Assembly: GCA_937967375.1 (NCBI GenBank) | Contig: CALCJF010000039.1 | Coordinates: 19,404-83,403, forward strand | DNA length: 64,000 nucleotides | Reading direction: 5' to 3' | Origin: an uncultured Leucobacter sp. | Lineage (GTDB): Bacteria; Actinomycetota; Actinomycetes; Actinomycetales; Microbacteriaceae | Shown: positions 1 through 7,460 of the stretch, piece after piece | How positions within the stretch are numbered: position 1 is the stretch's first letter | Layout: each line of letters opens with the position of its first letter | Translations under genes and position numbers: made by a program | Notes under the pieces: model-generated | What the model was told of the DNA's origin: nothing | Seen by the model: the letters and a program-made list of their open reading frames with translations, nothing else | Databases searched by the model: none

Positions 1-1512
1 CGTGTCGGTGTCGAGGAGCACATCGACTTCGAAGAAGCCTCGGTAGCCTTCGACGCCCAGTCGGTCGCCGAGCTTGCGCACAAGCTCGATGGCGGCGTGC
101 CTGCTCCTGTCGTCGAGAACCGTCGGGAACATCTCGTTGCCCGCCCAACCGCCGCGGTATGGAGTCAGCTCTTTGTGACCCGTAATCTCGGTCATGCACG
201 GACCGACGACCGTGCCGTGCCGTGTCAGCACCGCTTCGATCGCGATTGGTCGGTTGTTGATACGCTTCATCACCTTGATCTCGACGTCGGTGACGTCGTC
301 GGCGATCTTTGCGAACTCCTCTTCGTTGGTCACGAAATAGGTGGTCTTACCCGAATCACCGTAAGCAGTCTGGATCACCAGATCCTGCCCAAGACCGGCC
401 TTCTCGGTGACCTTCACAAGTTCTTTCCAGTCGGCGACTTTCGTCAGCACGTTCGGCACGCTCGGCACGCCGACCGAATCAGCGATCTGAGTGGTAACGA
501 TCTTCGAGTCGAGCCGCTCGCGCAGGGCGTGCGGGGGCAGGATGAGCTCGTAGTCGAGCTCTTCGCAGATTCGCTCCGTCTCTTCGTCGAAGAACACCGT
601 TACGATCTTTGGCCTCATGCCAGGAGGCGTGCGCTTCTCGATGTGGGTGCGCACCTCGTGGTTGCTCAGCAACCAGTTGTTGACGTCTTCGCCGCTCTCG
701 AACTCGACGTAGGGTTTGTGCGCCGGGGTGAAGACTCGCGGGTGAGCACCGTCCCAGCTGTCGTAGTAAGCGATGTACGAGAAGCCTCGCACCCAGCGGT
801 CGAGGCCTAGCAGGTTGAACGCCGTAGCGCCGACGAAGAACACCGGAGCCTCGCTGGTGCGAAGGTAGTGGCGAATCTCGGAAATGTTCTTCAGCTTGGT
901 GAACCCGCTGCGTCCGATCGTGACCGGCCCGGTATGCGGGGCGCGCCGCGGCCTGCGCCGCTTCACGGGAGCCTCGGATTCGGCCTCAGTGCTCGCACCA
1001 AGAGCGCCGCCCTTGAGGGCACCGCCCTTCGCCGCGCCGCCCTTTACCGCGCCTCCGGGAATCATTCCACCCTTTGCGGTGCTCGTCGACAGGCTCTTTG
1101 CCGCACCGCCCTTCGCGGTCGAGCTGCTCTTCGAAGCAGCGCTTTTCGCGGGCTTCACCTGGGCGGTCTTCGCGGCCGTTGCTTCAGCGGCGGCCCCTTT
1201 GGTGACTGCCGCTTTCGCCGCGGCCGATCTGCTTGCGGTTGCTTTCGCAGTCGCCGCCTTCTTCGCGACAGGTTTCGCGGCGGCCTTCTTCGCGGGCGCA
1301 GCAGCGGCTACTGATTTCTTTGCCGCGGCCGCTTTCGTCGCCGGCTTCTTCTCAGCCGTGGTCTTTGCTCCGGCCCGAGCCGATGCGGCGGCGGGCTTCG
1401 CCACCGTACTTCGCTTTCTTGCGGCTGGCTTCGCCGGTTTCACCTCTCCCAGCTGCGGCTCGGGCAAAGAAGTGCCCTGCGAAATGGTCTTGGAATCCTC
1501 GTTACGCGCCAT
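1..1512 (-). CDS. ATP-grasp (biotin carboxylase-like) protein with Ala/Lys-rich tail, 3' end cut by window edge
   Basis: An open frame runs from ATG at 1512 to the left edge without a stop (504 codons visible), so the C-terminus is missing. Residues about 20-185 are an Ala/Lys/Pro-rich tail of AAKKA/KPA type followed by repeated KGGA units, resembling histone H1 or actinobacterial nucleoid-protein tails. A folded domain starts near residue 200 (GFTKLKNISEIRHYL). Motifs VIQTAYGDSGKTTYF, KRINNRPIAIEAVLT, GPCMTEITG and GYRGFFEVDVLLDTDT fit an ATP-grasp ligase/carboxylase, of the kind usually labelled biotin carboxylase in actinobacteria. Substrate unknown. The tail could bind nucleic acid or polyphosphate; that is inference. 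The fold is fairly sure, the reaction is not. Confidence 0.75.
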   Translation of the reverse strand, partial: MARNEDSKTISQGTSLPEPQLGEVKPAKPAARKRSTVAKPAAASARAGAKTTAEKKPATKAAAAKKSVAAAAPAKKAAAKPVAKKAATAKATASRSAAAKAAVTKGAAAEATAAKTAQVKPAKSAASKSSSTAKGGAAKSLSTSTAKGGMIPGGAVKGGAAKGGALKGGALGASTEAESEAPVKRRRPRRAPHTGPVTIGRSGFTKLKNISEIRHYLRTSEAPVFFVGATAFNLLGLDRWVRGFSYIAYYDSWDGAHPRVFTPAHKPYVEFESGEDVNNWLLSNHEVRTHIEKRTPPGMRPKIVTVFFDEETERICEELDYELILPPHALRERLDSKIVTTQIADSVGVPSVPNVLTKVADWKELVKVTEKAGLGQDLVIQTAYGDSGKTTYFVTNEEEFAKIADDVTDVEIKVMKRINNRPIAIEAVLTRHGTVVGPCMTEITGHKELTPYRGGWAGNEMFPTVLDDRSRHAAIELVRKLGDRLGVEGYRGFFEVDVLLDTDT

Positions 1513-1641
1513 TGCGTATCCTTCCGTTGGGGAGACGGTAGAGGCATAGTTGCACAGTTTGTCGGGATTTCCAAAACGAGACCAAACGCTCGCCTCGACG
1601 CACCGGAATGCCGGCCCAGCGAGCGGAATCGCACCGCAAAA

Positions 1642-3159
1642 TTACTGCAAGGCCGAGGTGAGCCGCGCAAGGCCGTCGAGCAGCTGCGAGCGCAACGGCT
1701 GCCTCGACCACTCTTCGCGCGTCAGCTCGCGCGAGTTCTGGTGATACACCGCGTTCACCTCGTCGAGTTCGCGCACAAAGCTCTCTCCGTAGACCACCAT
1801 CGACACCTCCATGTTGAGGTTGAACGATCGCTGATCCATATTCGAAGACCCGACCACAGCGATCTTGTCGTCGATCGTGAAGTGCTTCGAATGCAAAATG
1901 TACGGCGGCCGGTACATGAATATGCGCACACCGGCGTCGAAGAGCTCCTCGTAGTACGAGCGCTGTGCGTGATAGACGACCGCCTGGTCGCCGATTTCTG
2001 AGACGAAGAGCTCGACTTCAACCCCTCGCGCCGTCGCAGCTCGCAGCGCGTGCATGATCGCGCTCTCAGGAATGAAGTAGGGGCTGGTGATGCTAATGCG
2101 CTCCTGCGCCGTATACAGCAGCGAAACGAACACCTGCAGGTTGTTCTCTCGCCCGAACCCTGGCCCGCTCGGCAAGATCTGGCAATCGACGTGCCCTGGC
2201 AGTTGCACGCGCAGTTCATCGTCGATCGACTGCGGCATCGCTTCACCAGTCTCGACAAACCAATCGCTCAAAAACACGGCTTCGAGACCGAGCGCGGCAG
2301 GCCCCTCGACTCGCACCATGAGATCACGCCAGTGCAGGCCACGGCGAATGTTCGCCGATTTGTTGTAGCTCGAGTCGACCAGGTTCTGAGACCCCATGAA
2401 TCCGACATCGCCGTCGACCACGACGAGCTTGCGGTGGTTGCGCAGGTCGGGTCGCTGCCACTGACCGCGCCACGGTCGCACTGGCAGCAAGTACGCCCAC
2501 CTCGCGCCGATCTCGTTCAGAGTCTTGGCAGTGCGCTTCGCCCCCGGGTTGCGCACTGCCGACACGTGATCGAGCAACACACGAACCTCGACGCCACGAG
2601 CTGCAACCTCACGCATTGCCTCGAACACATCGTTCGTGGTGTCGTCGTGCACCAGAATGTAGAACTCGACATACACGTAGTGTTTTGCCGCGCGAATGGC
2701 GGTGGCGATCCTCGCAAAAGATTCTTCGTAATCGATACAAATGCTGGTCGCGTTGCCGCGCACCATCGGTTGCGCCCCAAGGGATCGCCCCAACTGCACG
2801 GCGTTCGAGATTCCGTCGGGCAGGAGCACGAGTTCGGTGCCAAGTTTCGCCTGCTCACGATCGGCGATCTCGCCCACGATCTGAGTGGCTAACTCCTGCT
2901 TCGCGGTTCGTTTCTTCGGCAGCTTGTTGCCGCCAATGAGCAGGAAGAGCAGCAGGCCGGGAACCGGCAACCAGAAAATCGTGATGAGCCAGGCCATGCC
3001 GGCTGTTGGGCGTCGGTTGCGTGGCACGACAAAGAGCGCGACGATCCGCACAATATTGTCGACCACCAGAACGAAGGCAGCCCAGAGAAACGGCCAGTTG
3101 ACCTCGCTCCAGAAGTCACCGGCCGCAGCGAGGCGAATCATGGCCGCATAGTCGTGCAT
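1642..3159 (-). CDS. cls: Cardiolipin synthase (phospholipase D family)
   Basis: The 505-residue protein joins two phosphatidylglycerols (or PG and CDP-diacylglycerol) to form cardiolipin at the inner membrane. Two N-terminal membrane segments (about residues 22-45 and 52-75) precede two phospholipase D domains, each with an HKD motif: HRKLVVVDGDVGFMGSQN near residue 240 and HSKHFTIDDKIAVVGSSN near residue 420. Length and layout match bacterial Cls. The ATG at 3159 is chosen because it directly precedes the first membrane segment. It stands alone between the ATP-grasp gene and a small membrane protein gene, all leftward. Confidence 0.93.
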   Translation of the reverse strand: MHDYAAMIRLAAAGDFWSEVNWPFLWAAFVLVVDNIVRIVALFVVPRNRRPTAGMAWLITIFWLPVPGLLLFLLIGGNKLPKKRTAKQELATQIVGEIADREQAKLGTELVLLPDGISNAVQLGRSLGAQPMVRGNATSICIDYEESFARIATAIRAAKHYVYVEFYILVHDDTTNDVFEAMREVAARGVEVRVLLDHVSAVRNPGAKRTAKTLNEIGARWAYLLPVRPWRGQWQRPDLRNHRKLVVVDGDVGFMGSQNLVDSSYNKSANIRRGLHWRDLMVRVEGPAALGLEAVFLSDWFVETGEAMPQSIDDELRVQLPGHVDCQILPSGPGFGRENNLQVFVSLLYTAQERISITSPYFIPESAIMHALRAATARGVEVELFVSEIGDQAVVYHAQRSYYEELFDAGVRIFMYRPPYILHSKHFTIDDKIAVVGSSNMDQRSFNLNMEVSMVVYGESFVRELDEVNAVYHQNSRELTREEWSRQPLRSQLLDGLARLTSALQ

Positions 3160-3247
3160 GGAGACATTCTATGGGTGTCTCAAAAACCCGGTGTCGCCTG
3201 CTTCAAAGGCAGACCCGCGATCGCATCGACTCAGCGGCGCAGTTGCG

Positions 3248-3427
3248 TCAGGAGTCAGACTTCGGGGGCAGGCCGAGACGAGCGCGCTCCTCGGCCTCCA
3301 TCTCTTTGTAGATGCGCCGCTCGGTGCGGTCGGCACGCAGAATGAAGCGCAGCACGAGAGCGAAGAAGATACCGATCAGCACGGTCGGAGTAATCGACCA
3401 GAGCGCGTTGACCCACCAGTTATCCAT
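3248..3427 (-). CDS. Small single-pass membrane protein
   Basis: This 59-residue protein has one hydrophobic segment (about residues 6-27, WSITPTVLIGIFFALVLRFI) followed by a charged tail with Arg/Glu-rich helix (RADRTERRIYKEMEAEERARLGL). The ATG at 3427 is preferred over an upstream in-frame start at 3484 because GAGGGTG lies about 8 bases before it and the extra residues look unstructured. It resembles short conserved actinobacterial membrane proteins without known function. It sits between cls and a tRNA gene, same strand as both. Confidence 0.7.
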   Translation of the reverse strand: MDNWWVNALWSITPTVLIGIFFALVLRFILRADRTERRIYKEMEAEERARLGLPPKSDS

Positions 3428-3567
3428 CGAAGATTTCACCCTCAAGACACTCAAAAACATCCGGGCTTGCGTGCGGCCCGGCAAGACAGCACAAGCTTAG
3501 ATGACGGGCCTGCACGCTTGCCGAGAGCGCGTAGAGGTTACGAAAGACCAGAACTCGCTTCAATTCG

Positions 3568-3640
<73 letters not shown>

Positions 3641-3693
3641 GAAACAGCCTCAGCTTAGCAGGCGTGCCACGCCCCCTCGCGCGGCTAAACTAC

Positions 3694-4692
3694 TCAGCCC
3701 TCGCGGCGACTGCGCAGCACCGCGTCGAGGTCAAGCGCCCCGTCGCTGGTATCGCCGACGACGCCCATCTTGCGCAGCCGCTCGCTTGCGGCGATCTCCG
3801 CCGCAAGCGCACGCGCCTGGGCCGAAGCCGGGCGGGGCGCGGCCGGCGCGGGGGTAGCAGGCGCAGCCGGCTTCTCTGCCTTCGGCGCGGTTTTGAGATC
3901 GCGCTCAAGCAGAATCGACTCCGGCTGGTTTTTCATCGAAGCGGATCCGCCAGCACCCGCGACTGATGCACCCTCGGCGCGAGCGCGAGCCATCGCGCGC
4001 GCCCGCTCAATGCGTGCGGCAGCCGCGGCCTGAGCTGCCGCGTGCTTCTCGGCCCCGCGATCCACGGTTTCAACGGTCGCTGCCGGAACAGCTACCCGCG
4101 TCGCGGGGCTCGGAGCGATCCGCTCTGCGTCGATCTCGACATGGCGCACGCGACCCGGGGCGAGCAGCACCAGCACCCCGAGCGCAACGGTCACCGCGGC
4201 CACGGCGCTCAGCAGCAGCGCTGGCCCGAGGCCCGCGATCAGCGTGCCCGCGCCGACGAGCGTCGCGGCGAACGCAAGTACCAGCACGAGCGCGGCAAGC
4301 GAACGGGCCCGGCGCACCACAGGTCGGCGCAGCTTTGCCGAACGCGCGAGCGCTGCCTGCTTGCGCTTCATCTGCTGGGCGCGCATCTCTGCGTGAATCT
4401 GCTTCGTGCGAGCCTCGCTCAGCTCGGCCTTGCGCTCGGCATCCTGCTGGCGCTGCGCCGTGCGCAACAGTCTCTCCTGAGCAAGCGCCTCTCGCGCGGT
4501 CGCCTCAACGCGCACCTCGGTGGGCACCTCGGCGGTCTCTGCGAGCACCCGAAGGGTGCGTTGCAGGCGCAGTGCGTTCTGCTCAGCCGTTCTGAACTCT
4601 CGCCGCCGCACCCAGCTCGGCACGAGCACCGCGACCCAGAGCAGCGCGGCCACCACGAAGATGAGCCCACCACCAAATACGCCGCTTGCCAT
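3694..4692 (-). CDS. Coiled-coil membrane protein of unknown function
   Basis: Starting at the ATG at 4692 gives 332 residues. The first 25 form a membrane segment (GGGLIFVVAALLWVAVLVPSW) ending in RRREF. A long charged, Ala/Arg/Glu/Gln-rich stretch (about 30-125) predicts a coiled coil. Two further membrane segments follow near 135-185 (LAALVLVLAFAATLVGAG, LLLSAVAAVTVALGVLVLL). The C-terminal half is Ala/Arg-rich and probably disordered. The frame stays open to 4770, but those codons overlap the upstream GNAT gene. No recognised enzyme motif. It lies 28 bases after the acetyltransferase gene and may share its transcript with galU. Confidence 0.72.
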   Translation of the reverse strand: MASGVFGGGLIFVVAALLWVAVLVPSWVRRREFRTAEQNALRLQRTLRVLAETAEVPTEVRVEATAREALAQERLLRTAQRQQDAERKAELSEARTKQIHAEMRAQQMKRKQAALARSAKLRRPVVRRARSLAALVLVLAFAATLVGAGTLIAGLGPALLLSAVAAVTVALGVLVLLAPGRVRHVEIDAERIAPSPATRVAVPAATVETVDRGAEKHAAAQAAAAARIERARAMARARAEGASVAGAGGSASMKNQPESILLERDLKTAPKAEKPAAPATPAPAAPRPASAQARALAAEIAASERLRKMGVVGDTSDGALDLDAVLRSRREG

Positions 4693-4720
4693 GTGGTCAC
4701 TGTACGGGCTGTGGCGCGGC

Positions 4721-5338
4721 TCACGAGCTTGGCGCGCCGAGCCGTTCGAGCATTCCTCGGGGCACCTCATCGACAGTCACCGCGAAGCTCTCGTGATCGC
4801 ACCACTTGCCGTCGATGTGAATGTAGCGTTCCCGACGCCCTTCGTACCGCAGACCGAGCTTGTGTGCGACCCGCAGAGAGGCAGCGTTCTCGGGCCGAAT
4901 GCACACCTCGATGCGGTGCAGCCGCAACTCGGCGAATGCATATTCGATCGCGAGCGCGACGGCCGTGGGGGTCACTCCGCGCCCCGCAATGTGCTGCGAT
5001 ACCCAATAGCCAATCGAGGCCGATCGCAGGGCGCCCGCGCTGATATCGCTCACGCTGAGCTGGCCCACTACTTGCCCGTCGTAGAGCATCACGAACGTCA
5101 CGCCCGTGCCTGCCTTGCGTTGCCGGTGCATGGCGCGAATCACCGGCCCGAGCGGCTGCGAACCCGGCTCCGCTCCCCCGCCCCCCGGAAACGTCGCCTC
5201 CCAGGGCTGCAGCCAGCTTCGGTTGTCGGCGAGCAACCTTTTGAGCACCGCGGCATCGCGGCGTCGCACCGAGCGAATGGCGACTCGCCCGTGCCCGCGC
5301 TCAGACGGCACCTGAATCGGATACGGCAGCGGGCTCAC
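4721..5338 (-). CDS. GNAT family N-acetyltransferase (RimJ/RimL-like)
   Basis: The 205-residue protein belongs to the GCN5-related acetyltransferases that move an acetyl group from acetyl-CoA to amines such as ribosomal protein N-termini. Family signs are the opening RSVRRRDAAVLKRLLADN, the central VVGQLSVSDISAGALRSASIGYWV strand pair, the GRGVTPTAVALAIEYAF acetyl-CoA loop region and the closing ENAASLRVAHKLGLRYEG. It begins 18 bases downstream of the galU stop on the same strand, so a galU-GNAT-membrane protein transcript is likely. The acceptor is unknown; RimJ/RimL similarity is only at family level. Confidence 0.88.
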   Translation of the reverse strand: MSPLPYPIQVPSERGHGRVAIRSVRRRDAAVLKRLLADNRSWLQPWEATFPGGGGAEPGSQPLGPVIRAMHRQRKAGTGVTFVMLYDGQVVGQLSVSDISAGALRSASIGYWVSQHIAGRGVTPTAVALAIEYAFAELRLHRIEVCIRPENAASLRVAHKLGLRYEGRRERYIHIDGKWCDHESFAVTVDEVPRGMLERLGAPSS

Positions 5339-5356
5339 CAGTTGGCCTCTCGAGAG

Positions 5357-6280
5357 CTACTCGGCACCGGACGAGCCGGCGGCGCGAAGACGGTCGGCGA
5401 ACCGGATCACCCAGTCACGCAGTTCGTCGCCGAGCTCGGCGTGCTCGACACCGAGCAGCAGGTTTGCCTTGATCCACTCGGCGCGGTCACCAGTGTCATA
5501 GCGTCGCCCGCCGAACACGACACCGAATATTGGGGCCTTGCCCCCACCCTCCGCCAAAGTATTGAGCGCATCGGTCAGTTGATACTCACCACCGCGGCCG
5601 GGCTCGAGGTTGTCGATCAGCCCAAAGATCTCTGGTCGCAGCACGTAGCGCCCAATGACGGCGAGGTTCGACGGAGCGTCTTCGCGGTTCGGTTTCTCAA
5701 CGAGTCGGGTAATACGCACGACGTCAGGTTCGTCAGTAGCCTCGATCGCGGCGCAGCCGTAGAGGTGCACCTGCTCTGGTGGCACCTCCATGAGCGCGAC
5801 GACACTCGCGCCGCGCTGATCGTGCACCTCGACCATGCGCTCGAGCAGTGGGTCGCGGCTGTCGATCAGGTCATCGCCGAGCAGTACTGCGAACGACTCG
5901 TTGCCCACGTGCTTGCGCGCGCGCCCCACGGCGTGGCCTAGCCCGAGTGGTTGCCCCTGGCGCAGAAAGTGCACCTCGGCGAGATCGCTCGCTTCGTGCA
6001 CCTTGTCAAGCCTTTCGCTGTCACCCTTCTTCTCGAGCGTCTGCTCGAGCTCGGGCACGTTGTCGAAATGACTCGTCAGGTTCTCTTTGTTGCGCCCGGT
6101 GATGATGAGCACATCGTTCAGCCCGGCAGCCACAGCCTCTTCAACCACGTACTGGATCGCCGGCTTGTCGACGATTGGCAGCATCTCTTTCGGCATCGCC
6201 TTCGTCGCGGGCAGAAAACGCGTGCCGAGCCCTGCAGCCGGAATCACTGCCTTCGTCACCGTGCGGCGCTGAGTAGTCAT
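5357..6280 (-). CDS. galU: UTP--glucose-1-phosphate uridylyltransferase
   Basis: GalU makes UDP-glucose from UTP and glucose-1-phosphate for cell-wall glycans and exopolysaccharide. The start ATG at 6280 gives 307 residues, the usual size, and puts the nucleotide-binding signature KAVIPAAGLGTRFLPATKA within the first 30 residues. Other conserved blocks are MLPIVDKPAIQYVVEEA, LGLGHAVGRARKHVGNE, FAVLLGDDLID and PGRGGEYQLTDALNTLAE. The open frame extends to 6385, but the extra residues lack similarity and would overlap the promoter of the divergent folate gene at 6373. Confidence 0.95.
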   Translation of the reverse strand: MTTQRRTVTKAVIPAAGLGTRFLPATKAMPKEMLPIVDKPAIQYVVEEAVAAGLNDVLIITGRNKENLTSHFDNVPELEQTLEKKGDSERLDKVHEASDLAEVHFLRQGQPLGLGHAVGRARKHVGNESFAVLLGDDLIDSRDPLLERMVEVHDQRGASVVALMEVPPEQVHLYGCAAIEATDEPDVVRITRLVEKPNREDAPSNLAVIGRYVLRPEIFGLIDNLEPGRGGEYQLTDALNTLAEGGGKAPIFGVVFGGRRYDTGDRAEWIKANLLLGVEHAELGDELRDWVIRFADRLRAAGSSGAE

Positions 6281-6372
6281 GCTCGGTAGCCTACCCGGCA
6301 CGACCGAAAACCATCTCGCAGGAAGAGGCGAAGGCAGCCCTGCCTTGCGTACGGCTTCGCTACAATGACGAC

Positions 6373-6948
6373 GTGAAGCCCGCAACCGAGCTCAAGCGCG
6401 AACTTCGCGCCGGCATTCGCGCCGAACGCATCGCTATGAGCGAAGATCGCAGGGCGACAGCCCGGATCGATCTCACTGCGCGACTCATCGACCTCATACG
6501 CACTCGCGAGGCGCGATCCTTTTCGTGCTTTCTACCGACACGCTCTGAACCCGACACCCGCGGCCTGCTCGAGTGGGCCAGCGCCGAAGGCACCGAAATG
6601 CTACTGCCATCGTCGCGAACAGACGGGCTGCTCGACTGGATCAGACCGAGCGGCGAGGGCACCGTTCGGGGCGCGCACGGAATCGATGAACCGCTCGGCG
6701 AGGTGCTCGACCCAGTCTCGATCGAGGGAGTCGATCTGATGCTGATTCCGGCGGCCGCGGTTGATCTGCGCGGCAACCGGCTCGGCTGGGGCCGAGGCTA
6801 CTTCGATCGCACGCTCTCATCGATGACACGGCAACCGGCGGTGTTCGCCGTCGTGTTCGACCACGAGGTGCTCGAGCAGGTGCCCATCGAGGCTCACGAT
6901 AGGCCGCTTACCGGAGTCGTGACGCCCCGTCGCACCTTGCAATTCTGA
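6373..6948 (+). CDS. 5-formyltetrahydrofolate cyclo-ligase
   Basis: The 191-residue enzyme converts 5-formyl-THF with ATP to 5,10-methenyl-THF, recycling inhibitory folate. It starts with GTG at 6373. N-terminal KRELRAGIRAERIAMS, the middle FLPTRSEPDTRGLLEWA and the signature DLRGNRLGWGRGYFDRTL near residues 137-154 identify the family. It is divergent from galU, the two starts being 92 bases apart, and is followed 47 bases later by the FmdB-type gene. The MTHFS-fmdB order is common in actinobacteria. Confidence 0.92.
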   Translation: MKPATELKRELRAGIRAERIAMSEDRRATARIDLTARLIDLIRTREARSFSCFLPTRSEPDTRGLLEWASAEGTEMLLPSSRTDGLLDWIRPSGEGTVRGAHGIDEPLGEVLDPVSIEGVDLMLIPAAAVDLRGNRLGWGRGYFDRTLSSMTRQPAVFAVVFDHEVLEQVPIEAHDRPLTGVVTPRRTLQF

Positions 6949-6995
6949 GCGCCTGCAGAAAAGCATCCGCGCAGCACGGGGTAGAATCTTCGTTT

Positions 6996-7241
6996 GTGCC
7001 TACCTACGCTTATCGCTGCGCCGACTGCGGCCACGCATTCGACACCTATCAGCAGTTCAGCGATGCCGCACTGACAGAGTGCCCCGAATGCGGCGGCAAG
7101 CTGCGCAAGGTGTTCGGTTCGCTCGGAGTCACCTTCAGCGGATCGGGCTTCTATCGAACCGACTCGCGCAGCGAAAGCAAGCCCTCGGCGTCTGCAAGCA
7201 GCTCGTCTGGCTCGGGCTCTTCGCCTAGCGCTTCATCGTAA
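6996..7241 (+). CDS. FmdB family zinc-ribbon protein
   Basis: This 81-residue protein has the FmdB/CxxC regulatory zinc ribbon: MPTYAYRCADCGHAFD and LTECPECGGKLRKVFG supply two CxxC pairs. A Ser/Ala/Gly-rich low-complexity tail follows from residue 55. Start is GTG at 6996. The family was named from a formamidase regulator, but its role in actinobacteria is unproven. It sits directly after the folate cyclo-ligase gene and is probably cotranscribed. Confidence 0.88.
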   Translation: MPTYAYRCADCGHAFDTYQQFSDAALTECPECGGKLRKVFGSLGVTFSGSGFYRTDSRSESKPSASASSSSGSGSSPSASS

Positions 7242-7247
7242 CTGGTC

Positions 7248-7460
7248 TCAGCCCCAGTGCGGCGGGCGATCGGCCCTGAGCCGGTCGTCATTCTCGCCCT
7301 CTGCTCGTGGCTCCGTCGGCGGATCGAAGGGGTGTGGGTCACTGCCCTCGGGGGCCGCCTGCGTCACTCGGCGTCGCCGCCTCGTGCCCGCCGACTTGCC
7401 ACCCGGCCGCGACGCGTTCGCGTCGGTGTCACCCGGTTCGCCGGCCTGATCCTCGCCCAT
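7248..7460 (-). CDS. Possible small disordered protein, coupled to the helicase-like gene
   Basis: A 70-codon frame begins at ATG 7460, which overlaps the TGA stop of the 1282-residue gene by one base (TGATG), a classical translational-coupling arrangement. The product is highly polar and predicted disordered (PGGKSAGTRRRRRVTQAA, ending RPPHWG), with no recognised domain. Composition is not distinctive enough to rule out a chance ORF, but the coupling and the snug fit between two stop codons argue for a real gene. Confidence 0.42.
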   Translation of the reverse strand: MGEDQAGEPGDTDANASRPGGKSAGTRRRRRVTQAAPEGSDPHPFDPPTEPRAEGENDDRLRADRPPHWG

